From Polyangiaceae bacterium (GTDB taxonomy: Bacteria; Myxococcota_A; Polyangia; Polyangiales; Polyangiaceae), in NCBI GenBank assembly GCA_025937785.1, contig JAICQQ010000008.1:1-64000 (forward strand): a stretch of DNA of 64,000 nt, written 5' to 3'. Numbering within the stretch: the stretch's first letter is position 1; each line of letters begins with the position of its first letter. The notes beneath the pieces are model-generated. The model saw only the letters and a program-made list of their open reading frames with translations, did no database searches and was not told where the DNA came from. The translations under genes were made by a program, and so were the position numbers. This document shows, piece after piece, positions 57,701-64,000 of the stretch.

Positions 57701-58564
57701 CCGCTCGGTGAGCCGGTCGCGCTCGCAGAGTTTCCGAAGGGAGCCCGCACTGGTGAGCTGCTTCACGCCATCCTCGAGCACGCGGATTTCACGAGCCCGG
57801 CCTCGCTCGAGGCACAGGTGACCGTCGAACTGCAGCGCTACGGCTTGGCGGCGGACGAGTGGTCGAACATGGTGTTAAGTGCGCTCTCGAACGTGCTCGC
57901 GACCCGCCTTTCGAGCACGTCCGAGCTCGAGCTTTCGAAGCTGACACCGAGGCAGCGCGTGAGCGAAATGGAGTTCACGCTGCCGCTCGGGGCGCAGCGA
58001 GGCTCGCGCGCTCGGGGGGCGCTCTTGAGCGCCGCCCGCTTGGCGTCCGTATTCGAACACCACGCGCCGGAGCTCGGCTCCGCTTACCTCGAACGCGTCA
58101 AAAGCCTGGGGTTCAGCCCGCTTTCCGGCTTCATGCGCGGCTTCATCGACCTCGTCTTCGAGTACGACGGCCGATTCTTCGTGGTGGACTACAAGTCGAA
58201 TCATCTCGGCGCGCATGCCTCGGACTACGCGCCCGCGTTGCTCCGGGCGCCCATGGCAGAGCACCACTACTACTTGCAGTATCACCTCTACGTGACGGCG
58301 CTGCACCGTCACCTCGGCGCGCGGCGCCCGGGCTACGACTACGATCGCGACTTTGGCGGGGTGTACTACTTGTTCCTGCGCGGCATGGCGCCCCAGCATC
58401 CCAGCGGGAGTGGCGTGTTCTTCGATCGCCCGGCGCGCGGGCTGATCGAAGCGCTGTCGGCGCTGTTCGAAGCCGAGCCAGAGGCCGAGACACGCGCGGC
58501 CGCCGCCTCGAACACCGCAGCCTCGTCCGAAACCATGAGCTTCACGCCGGGGGGCCTCGCATGA
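54719..58564 (+). CDS. recB: Exodeoxyribonuclease V beta subunit (helicase-nuclease)
   Basis: A 1281-residue UvrD-like helicase with C-terminal nuclease. ATG 54719 overlaps the recC stop; the track start at 54119 lies inside recC. Helicase motifs: LIEASAGTGKTYTITS (Walker A), ALIDEFQDTDPIQYAVF, LIGDPKQAIYAFRGADIF, VRLTTMHKSKGLEYPIV and LAYVALTRAKHRTVV. Nuclease motifs: GFMRGFIDLVFEYDGRFFVVDYKSN with Asp-Asp-Lys. Unusually, an approximately 35-residue tandem repeat of LDEQH-like units (residues 74-108) follows the motif Ia region. The rest of the domain plan is normal. Its stop overlaps the recD start. Confidence 0.95.
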   Translation: MKPLDPLALPLSGVHLIEASAGTGKTYTITSLFLRLLLERQLTLDQIVVVTFTKAATAELSHRIRARLREALSVLDEQHVLDEQHVLDEQHALDEQQLDEQRLLDEQQAPDAGASGRTLDPALVEILARCSNKTAARRQLVSSLQQMDQASIFTIHGFCQRMLLEYAFESRICFDVDLVIDQRPLIQQIVQDFWAKEVTVLDEARVRFLQRTGTGLSDFVSLAFAAIQWPDMPLVDAPAELDTGAALERYLMTRSQAQAIWHKSGEEVRQMLLGTTALNRRSYKPETLERWFDDLDELFRTDGRSMHNFTDAVQRLSRSTLAEFTNSGRPTPEHRFFEACEWLCAAHAQASAAFDHWLTHFKGRLVAYARSEARRRKLEGRLVSFDDLLQKMSEALAGPQGEVLAKRIRKKYPAALIDEFQDTDPIQYAVFSRIYGKQQSSLFLIGDPKQAIYAFRGADIFAYLRAAADAGANTWTLATNYRSDVSLVRALNALFRRPWRPFLLDGISYVEVAPRPGASDALHQPGVPDSQRRLEVLFLERSTLGIGQRAISRRFSEQSLPDWVAADIARLLASGATIGDEPIRPNDIAILTRTNQQAHEMGHALRRLRIPSALIGDTSVFDSKESTEMRLLLRAMADPQSGGALRSALCTPSMGVSAAELAELASNEAGWEHWVDAFRRLHELWETRGFVHAMQTLMREREVSARALALLDGERRMTNLRHLTELLHQAESDQHLGVSGLSSWFDEVVFNPAAREGLAPDTLQIRLESDDHAVRLTTMHKSKGLEYPIVYCPYLWRDASLFKQETKHLKVHDDDGSHQLRLDLRPVEAKTAALAAAQREALAEHLRLAYVALTRAKHRTVVVWGAFGHAENSPLGYLLYQAAGELGALSETPAGRVAKMTDSELLRGLAELEKSSEGAISVRPLEPEPAPPYLKEAAEVERFAARPLTRVIDRSQRTTSFSQLTQHHARETLVASLGKDVDDVLPQIPPNSAEPLGEPVALAEFPKGARTGELLHAILEHADFTSPASLEAQVTVELQRYGLAADEWSNMVLSALSNVLATRLSSTSELELSKLTPRQRVSEMEFTLPLGAQRGSRARGALLSAARLASVFEHHAPELGSAYLERVKSLGFSPLSGFMRGFIDLVFEYDGRFFVVDYKSNHLGAHASDYAPALLRAPMAEHHYYLQYHLYVTALHRHLGARRPGYDYDRDFGGVYYLFLRGMAPQHPSGSGVFFDRPARGLIEALSALFEAEPEAETRAAAASNTAASSETMSFTPGGLA
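54938..55042 (+). repeat. 18 bp in-frame tandem repeat inside recB
   Basis: GTGCTCGACGAACAGCAC occurs three times exactly (54938-54991), then GCGCTCGACGAACAGCAG, a 15 bp unit CTCGACGAACAGCGG, and CTGCTCGACGAACAGCAG. All units keep the frame and encode (V/A/L)LDEQ(H/Q/R). It is an expandable minisatellite in a conserved helicase gene. Confidence 0.92.
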
Positions 58565-60405
58565 CTGCCGCGCTCGCCTCGCTGTGGAAAGCCGGCATTC
58601 TGAGTGAGCTCGACTACCAGTTTTCCTCCGGCGTGGCGCGTCTCGCCGGCGAGACGAACCTGGACGTGCTGATGGGGCTCGCGCTGGCTAGTCGCCAGAC
58701 CGCAGCGGGGCACGTGTGCGTCGATCTCGCCGTCTTCGCCGGCGCGCCCGGCACTACCGAGACGGGCGACCCCGCCGAGCTCGCTTTCCACTGGCCCGAC
58801 CTCGAGCGCTGGGCCGAGAGCCTGCAACAGAGCCCGCTAGTGTCGCGCGGCGACGCACGCGCGCCGCTCGTGCTCGATCAGCATCGGCGTCTGTACCTAT
58901 ACCGCTACTGGGAGCACGAGCGGCGCATCGCCGAGCTCTTGCGCCAACGTCTAGGCCTCGCCTCCGAGCCGATCGATCGCGCCCTCTTGCGCGACGGCCT
59001 GCGGCGGTTGTTCGAGCCGATGGGCTCGGCGGACACACAACGGGACGCTGCGTTGCTCGCGCTGACCGAGCGCACCTGCACGATCGTCGGCGGTCCAGGC
59101 ACCGGCAAGACCTCGACCGTGGCGAGGATCCTGGCCCTGCTCACCGAGCAGTCGCTGGCGCAGCGTGGTGCCGGCCTCGAATGCCTCTTGTTGGCGCCCA
59201 CGGGCAAAGCGGCGGCCCGCTTGGCCGACGCGATCAAGGCCGCCAAGGGCCGGCTGGCGTGCGCACCGGAGGTGCTGCAGGCGATCCCCGAAGAAGCGTC
59301 CACGATTCATCGGGCGCTAGGCAGCCGGCGCGGCTCCGTCACACGCTTCTATCACGACCAGGAGACGCCGCTGATCGCCGACCTAGTGCTGGTCGACGAG
59401 GCGTCGATGGTGGACGTCGCCCTCATGCGGCGCCTGCTCGAAGCAGTGCCGCCGGCCGCGCGCTTGGTCTTGCTCGGCGACCGTCACCAACTCGCGTCCG
59501 TCGAGGCAGGCTCGGTGCTCGCGGACATCTGCGGCGGCGAGCGACAGCCCGGCTACGCCACCCCGCTCGTAGCGCGCGTGGCCGAGCTTTCGGGGTTCGA
59601 GCTGCCTAGCCGCGGCGCCATGGATTTCCGCATCACCGACAGCGTCATCGAACTCACCAAAAGTTATCGGTTCAGCACCGATAGCCCGATCGCCACGTTC
59701 GCCAGCGCGGTGAACGGGGGCGAGGCCGCGCTTGCGGTGAGCGTGCTCGTCGCCGGTGCAGAAGGCAGCGCGCTGCGGCTCGAGAGCGTCGCCGACACCG
59801 ATGATCTGTTGCGGCGGTTGGAGCGTCACGTGGTGGCACGGCTCAGGTCGCACGCCGACTCACGCGACCCCGCCGTCGCGCTCCGCCGGCTCGATGAGTT
59901 TCGCGTGCTCTGCGCCCACAAGAAGGGCCCGCTCGGCGTCGAGAACGTGAACCAACGACTCGAAGCTGCTCTCGAGCACGCCGGCATCATCCAGGGCGGA
60001 GCTCGCTGGTACCCCGGACGACCGGTGCTCGTCACCGCCAACGACCACCAACTCAAGCTTTACAACGGTGACGTGGGGCTGGTCGCGCGGACGCGCGAGG
60101 GGGCCTTACGCGTGTTCTTTCCCGGCGGCGGCGGCGAGCTGCGCTCGCTGTCACCATCACAGTTGCCACCGCACGAAACCGTGTATGCCATGAGCATTCA
60201 CAAAAGCCAGGGCTCCGAGTTCAAGGAGGTGGCGATCGTGCTGCCCCGGCCCGAATCGCCCTTGCTCACCCGCGAGCTCCTGTACACCGCCGTGACCCGG
60301 GCGCGCGAACGCGCGGTGTTGTACGGCGATCCCGAGAGCGTGCGAGCGGCGGCGAAGAATCCCGTCGCCCGCGCTTCGGGGCTGGCTGCGTTGCTTCACG
60401 GCTGA
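58561..60405 (+). CDS. recD: Exodeoxyribonuclease V alpha subunit (5'-3' helicase)
   Basis: A 614-residue superfamily 1B helicase. ATG 58561 overlaps the recB stop; the longer track ORF (from 57859) lies in recB. Motifs: IVGGPGTGKTSTVARIL (Walker A), LVLVDEASMVDVALMRRLL (Walker B), LLGDRHQLASVEAGSVLADI, and C-terminal MSIHKSQGSEFKEVAIV with LLYTAVTRARERAVLYG. It completes the recC-recB-recD operon, which codes for the full RecBCD enzyme. Confidence 0.95.
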   Translation: MTAALASLWKAGILSELDYQFSSGVARLAGETNLDVLMGLALASRQTAAGHVCVDLAVFAGAPGTTETGDPAELAFHWPDLERWAESLQQSPLVSRGDARAPLVLDQHRRLYLYRYWEHERRIAELLRQRLGLASEPIDRALLRDGLRRLFEPMGSADTQRDAALLALTERTCTIVGGPGTGKTSTVARILALLTEQSLAQRGAGLECLLLAPTGKAAARLADAIKAAKGRLACAPEVLQAIPEEASTIHRALGSRRGSVTRFYHDQETPLIADLVLVDEASMVDVALMRRLLEAVPPAARLVLLGDRHQLASVEAGSVLADICGGERQPGYATPLVARVAELSGFELPSRGAMDFRITDSVIELTKSYRFSTDSPIATFASAVNGGEAALAVSVLVAGAEGSALRLESVADTDDLLRRLERHVVARLRSHADSRDPAVALRRLDEFRVLCAHKKGPLGVENVNQRLEAALEHAGIIQGGARWYPGRPVLVTANDHQLKLYNGDVGLVARTREGALRVFFPGGGGELRSLSPSQLPPHETVYAMSIHKSQGSEFKEVAIVLPRPESPLLTRELLYTAVTRARERAVLYGDPESVRAAAKNPVARASGLAALLHG

Positions 60406-60503
60406 ACTGGGCCTCGGGCGACGAAAAAGCCGCCTACCCCGGCCCCGCCTGATACCGTAGCTTGTGTGTCGATGGATCGGCGTAGCCTGCGAGCGCTCGA
60501 ACG

Positions 60504-61544
60504 ATGAACTTGGAAATCTTGATCGGTTCCATCGTCCGCCAAACGACGGTGTTGATCGCCCAGCTGGCCACTTCCGGCGGCGCACGTGCGCCCCTGGCTC
60601 ATATTGCGAACCAGGTGTTCAGTGACCTGGCGCGAGAGCTCGAGCGGCAGGGCTTGAGCCGCGTCGTCACGGCGGATCTGTTCGGGATCTCGCTGCGCTC
60701 CTACCAGCGCAAAATGATCCGCCTGCGTGAGAGCTCCAGCGACCGGGGTCGGTCGATGTGGGACGCCGTGCTGCAGTACCTCGTGTCGCGCGGCGTGACG
60801 ACGCGTGCGGAGGTGCTGGAGCGGTTCAATCGCGACCCTGAGCCCATCGTGCGCGGCCTCTTGAGCGATCTGGTCCAGAGCGGGTTCGTCTTTTCGTCCG
60901 GATCGGGGGCCCACACGCTCTACCGAGCCACCAGCGAAGACGAGCTGACGGCCGTGCGCCAGAGCCAGGCCGCGCGCGGTCTCGACGAGTTCGTGTGGGC
61001 AGTCGTGTACCGGCACGGCCCGCTCGCTGGTGAGCGGCTGAGCGAGCTAGTCGCTGTCGACGACGAACAACTGGCCACCGTGCTCGAACGGCTGTGCCAG
61101 AACGGCCGAGTCACGGCGAACAGCGAGGGCGGTGTCACGCGCTATTCGAGCCAGGGGTTGTTCCTGCAACAGGGTGCCGGCGTCGGCTGGGAAGCGAGCA
61201 TCTACGACCACTTCCTGGCCCTGGTGCGGACCATCTGCAGCCGGCTGGAGGATGCGCCCGATGCGCGCGAGTACGCGCCGTACACGGGCGGCTCCACCTA
61301 TAGCTTCGACGTAGGACCGGGACACCCGATGCGGGAGGAAGTGCTGAGCACGCTGGCTCGGTTTCGCGAGCGTGCTAGCGACCTTCGGCAACGTGTCATG
61401 GCTCACAACGACGCGCACGGACCACCCGAAACGGTCGAGCGCGTCGTGGCCTACGCTGGACAATCGGTGATTCGCCAATTCGACGAGGCCCTCGAGCGGG
61501 AGAGGGCGGACAAGGAAAATGGAGAACCAGATGAAAGCTCTTAA
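60504..61544 (+). CDS. Winged-helix-like protein of unknown function
   Basis: A 346-residue protein beginning MNLEILIGSIVRQTTVLIAQ. Several short helix-turn-helix-like modules follow: VTADLFGISLRSYQRKMIRL near residue 60, VLQYLVSRGVTTRAEVLERF near residue 95, and DEQLATVLERLCQNGRVTAN near residue 190. C-terminal part is long amphipathic helices. It looks like a DNA-binding regulator; similar hypothetical proteins occur, as far as I recall, widely in Myxococcota. Its end overlaps the start of the Kunitz/VWC lipoprotein gene by 14 bp, so the two are probably translated together. The 98 bp after recD show no clear promoter. Confidence 0.7.
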   Translation: MNLEILIGSIVRQTTVLIAQLATSGGARAPLAHIANQVFSDLARELERQGLSRVVTADLFGISLRSYQRKMIRLRESSSDRGRSMWDAVLQYLVSRGVTTRAEVLERFNRDPEPIVRGLLSDLVQSGFVFSSGSGAHTLYRATSEDELTAVRQSQAARGLDEFVWAVVYRHGPLAGERLSELVAVDDEQLATVLERLCQNGRVTANSEGGVTRYSSQGLFLQQGAGVGWEASIYDHFLALVRTICSRLEDAPDAREYAPYTGGSTYSFDVGPGHPMREEVLSTLARFRERASDLRQRVMAHNDAHGPPETVERVVAYAGQSVIRQFDEALERERADKENGEPDESS

Positions 61545-62781
61545 AACTTGGGTTCTGTGGGCGGGACTCATCGTGGCGGCTTGTGGCGGCGCCTCCTCGA
61601 GCGGCTCGTCCAACAGCGAAACGCACTTCCTCGGACTCTGCAGCGGCGATGACTGCGGAGACGGGCTCAGCTGCATCTGCGGGGTGTGCACGGTGACGTG
61701 CGACCCTGCCGCCAGCTGCGGCGCGCTGAACGCGAACGCCATCTGCGCCTCGTCGAGCTCGAGTTCATGCGGCGACGACACGGCTCCGTCGGTCTGCGAC
61801 GTCGACTGCGACCGCGACGGCGACTGCGCCTCCCTCGGGGCGGGCTTCGAGTGTCAGGCCGGTGTTTGCCGGCAGCCGGGTTGTGTGGCCGAAGGGCGCG
61901 TCTACGAAGAGGGCGCGACGTTCGAGGTGGACTGCAACACCTGCACCTGCGGCTCCGACGGTGAGGTGGCATGCACTCGAGCGGCTTGTGTCGACACCTG
62001 CGAGTACGACGGCAACACCTACGACATCGGCGAAGAGTTCTCGGCCACCGATGGCTGCAACACTTGCACGTGTTCCGTTGACGGCGTGCTGTGCACCGAG
62101 ATCGGATGCGGCGGCAACACCTGCGAGTACGACGGCAACACCTACGACATCGGCGAAGAGTTCCCCTCCTACGACGGCTGCAACACTTGCGGCTGCACCG
62201 CGGACGGCGTGGTCTGTACCGACGCCGCCTGCGTGGACGGCTGCACCATCGACGGGATACACTACGATCTCGGCGAGAATTTTCTTGCCGACGACGGTTG
62301 CAACACCTGCAGCTGCGGCGAAGACGGCGTGACCTGCACCGCCGTCGGCTGCCACGGCGTGAGGTGCGTGTACGACAACACGATCTATGACATCGGCGAG
62401 GAATTTCCTGCGGCGGACGGGTGCAATACCTGCGCTTGTACGGCGGACGGTGTGGCTTGCACCGACGCAGCTTGCGCCGGGTGCCAAGTGGGTGACCGCT
62501 TCTACGAGTACGGTGACAGGTTTCTTGCCGACGACGGTTGCAACACCTGCTCTTGCGAAGAGGACGGTGCCGGTTGCAGCCAGGGTGACTGCTCGAAACC
62601 CGAATGCATGATGCCCTTCGAAGCGGGCGAGTGCCTGGCGTTCGTGCCCGTCTTCTACTACGACGCCCAGGCGGCCCGGTGTCTCGAGCAGACGTACGGC
62701 GGCTGTGGGGGCAACGACAACCGCTTCGAAACGCTCGAGGCGTGCCAGCAGCGGTGCCAGGAGTTCGACAACGGCGATTGA
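61531..62781 (+). CDS. Lipoprotein with six VWC/pacifastin-like Cys repeats and a Kunitz domain
   Basis: A 416-residue lipoprotein (GLIVAACGG) from ATG 61531, preceded by GGAG; the track start at 61519 adds 4 residues. After a Cys-rich segment (DDCGDGLSCICGVCTVTC) come six approximately 39-residue repeats from C118 to C354, each of the form C-x17/18-CNTC-x-C-x2-DG-x2-C(T/S)-x3-C. This resembles von Willebrand C and pacifastin inhibitor modules. A canonical Kunitz domain follows: C359, C368, C384, C392, C405 and C409, with TYGGCGGNDNRF. The P1 position is Leu, so elastase- or chymotrypsin-like targets are conceivable. Such an animal-style inhibitor array on a bacterial lipoprotein is rare. Confidence 0.87.
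   Translation: MKALKTWVLWAGLIVAACGGASSSGSSNSETHFLGLCSGDDCGDGLSCICGVCTVTCDPAASCGALNANAICASSSSSSCGDDTAPSVCDVDCDRDGDCASLGAGFECQAGVCRQPGCVAEGRVYEEGATFEVDCNTCTCGSDGEVACTRAACVDTCEYDGNTYDIGEEFSATDGCNTCTCSVDGVLCTEIGCGGNTCEYDGNTYDIGEEFPSYDGCNTCGCTADGVVCTDAACVDGCTIDGIHYDLGENFLADDGCNTCSCGEDGVTCTAVGCHGVRCVYDNTIYDIGEEFPAADGCNTCACTADGVACTDAACAGCQVGDRFYEYGDRFLADDGCNTCSCEEDGAGCSQGDCSKPECMMPFEAGECLAFVPVFYYDAQAARCLEQTYGGCGGNDNRFETLEACQQRCQEFDNGD
61882..62592 (+). repeat. Six-fold Cys repeat (VWC/pacifastin-like) within the lipoprotein gene
   Basis: Each unit of about 117 bp codes for a C-YDG-YDIGEEF-DGCNTC-C-DG-CT-C pattern. Units 2 and 3 share the near-identical DNA AACACCTGCGAGTACGACGG, pointing to recent tandem duplication. 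Unit 1 is the most diverged. Confidence 0.85.
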
Positions 62782-62798
62782 GTCCGGACAGCGCCGGC

Positions 62799-63797
62799 TC
62801 AGTCCCCCGTGCTCGGCGCCTCGAACTTCGGGAGCGAACGCGGGTCACAGCCGGCGCGAAATCCCTCCGCCGAAAACTCCACGCTCGCGCTGCCCGAACG
62901 CTCGTCGTCGGGAGCGCCCGCGCGCACTTCGAGCCGCAATAAGCGGGTGCCGCCACGCGCGGGTGAGCAGTACGAGAGCAGGTAGCCCTGACGCGAGTGA
63001 CGAACCACGGCGTGCCCCGCTTCTTCGAACGCCAGGGACACCGTGTCGGCTCCCACCGCGTCGAAGTAGCCGTCCTTGGCGAAGGCTTCGACGGCGTGGC
63101 TTTGCTCGCCGTAGCCGATGGCGAGCACGCGGTGGCGGGTGCTGCCGAGCCAGTCGTGCACACTGCCCTCGTCCGTGCGTCCCGCGAGGTCGGCCCCGGC
63201 CGCAAATACGACCAGCGTACCGATCCCCAAGGGCTTGCCGCTCTGTTGCAGCAGGCGGTCGAGCTCCGCGCCAGCCAGCAGCACCGCGCCGTTCAGGTTG
63301 CGCGAAACATCGCGCGGCTTCAAACGGGTCTGCGGGAGCACCGTGGCGCTGGGTTCGTTCACACGCGGGAACACGCTGACCGGTGTCAACCGAGTGCCGC
63401 CGTCGTAGGCATACACGGCCACGGCCTGTGTCTCGGTGACTTCTTCGGCGAACGCAGCGATCGCGTTCGCCAGTTCCGCGCGCACCCCGGCATCGGTCGC
63501 GAGGCTGTTGTCGACCAACAGCAGTGTGTGCCGGTGCACCACCTTGTCTGGGTCGAGCAGCGTTTGCCGCGTGATAGAGGAGTGGAGCTCGTGCCCGTCT
63601 TCGGACAGCGTGAAGTTCTCGGCGCTGAGCCGCGACTCGTCGTCGGACGCCACGTTCACGAACACGGCCACGTTCGCGGGAGGCCGCGTGGCGACCGCGT
63701 GCACGTCTGCTTCGAGCCCACCGAGGCCGGCGCAGCCCGCGAACGTACTCGCGAGCAGACAGCAAAGGCTCCATCTCGAGATCGCCGACCAGGGCAC
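62799..63797 (-). CDS. Lipoprotein with vWA-like domain
   Basis: A 332-residue protein from GTG 63797 with lipobox STFAGC. The domain resembles a von Willebrand A fold: RHTLLLVDNSLATDAG in place of the usual DxSxS, AFAEEVTETQAVAVYAYDGG, GTLVVFAAGADLAGR and HRVLAIGYGEQ. Only part of the MIDAS set is evident (D-N-S), so metal binding is uncertain. The C-terminus has a beta-rich region with two cysteines. It converges with the Kunitz/VWC gene, which is 17 bp away. Function unknown; protein-protein binding at the envelope is plausible. Confidence 0.78.
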   Translation of the reverse strand: MPWSAISRWSLCCLLASTFAGCAGLGGLEADVHAVATRPPANVAVFVNVASDDESRLSAENFTLSEDGHELHSSITRQTLLDPDKVVHRHTLLLVDNSLATDAGVRAELANAIAAFAEEVTETQAVAVYAYDGGTRLTPVSVFPRVNEPSATVLPQTRLKPRDVSRNLNGAVLLAGAELDRLLQQSGKPLGIGTLVVFAAGADLAGRTDEGSVHDWLGSTRHRVLAIGYGEQSHAVEAFAKDGYFDAVGADTVSLAFEEAGHAVVRHSRQGYLLSYCSPARGGTRLLRLEVRAGAPDDERSGSASVEFSAEGFRAGCDPRSLPKFEAPSTGD

Positions 63798-63858
63798 GCG
63801 CGAGTCATAGGCCGCCTCGACGGGACTGCAAAGCCTTTCGTCGCTCGCGGCCGGCCGA

Positions 63859-64000
63859 TCAGCGCGGGCGCCCTTGCGCGATCCAGGTCTCCAGCAGCTG
63901 GACCTGCTCCGAACTCAACGAGGGAAGCCCGAGCGGCATGCCGCGCACTTCGGGGTTCACCTCGCCTCGCTCTTCGGCCTGCCGCGCCAGCACCGCCGCG
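63859..64000 (-). CDS. C-terminus of a possible c-type cytochrome or related protein (partial)
   Basis: The open frame runs in from the window edge and ends at TGA 63859-63861. The 46 visible residues end in GMPLGLPSLSSEQVQLLETW then IAQGRPR. A GMPLG...LS...LLETWIAQG ending is seen in myxobacterial proteins with cytochrome-c-like domains, where the Met can be the distal haem ligand. The CXXCH motif would be outside the window, so the call is tentative. The ORF track does not list it. Confidence 0.6.
   Translation of the reverse strand, partial: AAVLARQAEERGEVNPEVRGMPLGLPSLSSEQVQLLETWIAQGRPR

Overview
The window looks like chromosomal DNA from a high-GC Myxococcota bacterium, most plausibly of the Polyangiales. 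This is inferred from the strong GC bias, the many predicted lipoproteins with Gly/Ser-, Pro/Ala- or Asp-rich linkers, a secreted cellulase-family enzyme, and a gene style I associate with that group. No rRNA, tRNA, CRISPR array, transposase or phage gene was found. The window starts inside sucB and ends inside an unidentified gene.

Layout. 1-3.9 kb (minus): sucA-sucB of the 2-oxoglutarate dehydrogenase complex. 4.2-10.8 kb: a TetR regulator diverging from a two-gene unit that encodes a double BadF/BcrA-type ATP-driven activase fused to a DUF2229-like region, plus a partner of the 2-hydroxyacyl-CoA dehydratase type. The intergenic region is rich in palindromes, and a strong hairpin follows the second gene. 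10.9-11.6 kb: a small four-helix-bundle gene flanked by short repeats and a nested inverted-repeat structure. 11.5-17.2 kb (minus): an orphan receiver domain, three envelope proteins, and a large P-loop ATPase resembling BREX BrxC/BrxD ATPases but with no BREX neighbours. 17.3-21 kb: a long bifunctional PutA. 21-28 kb: a tandem universal stress protein convergent with a complete, translationally coupled Mrp antiporter operon (AB fusion, C, D, E, F, G). 28-34.6 kb: an AICAR transformylase without the cyclohydrolase domain, glycogen phosphorylase, a beta-propeller lipoprotein, a YcxB-like membrane protein and a gamma-glutamylcyclotransferase-like enzyme. 34.6-41.5 kb: hybrid histidine kinase, Cys-rich lipoprotein, FHA protein, ABM monooxygenase with iron-dependent alcohol dehydrogenase, a Kunitz-domain lipoprotein, a YdjA-like nitroreductase and a membrane acyltransferase.

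41.5-47.5 kb is regulator-rich: a DUF924 gene diverging from a frameshifted LysR gene, fpr diverging from a FinR-like LysR gene, and an AraC-type regulator diverging from a GH6 glycosidase lipoprotein. 47.5-51.3 kb: a Dabb protein coupled to a GH31 glucosidase, then a linker-rich lipoprotein. 51.4-60.4 kb: recC-recB-recD with ATGA overlaps, where recB carries an in-frame LDEQ-type tandem repeat. 60.5-64 kb: a winged-helix-like protein whose gene overlaps that of a lipoprotein with six VWC/pacifastin-like repeats and a Kunitz domain, then a vWA-like lipoprotein and the C-terminus of a possible c-type cytochrome.

The points most worth following up are the split double-activase system with its candidate TetR operator, the two animal-type Kunitz lipoproteins, the orphan BREX-like ATPase, the four-helix-bundle cassette, and the repeat insertion in RecB.
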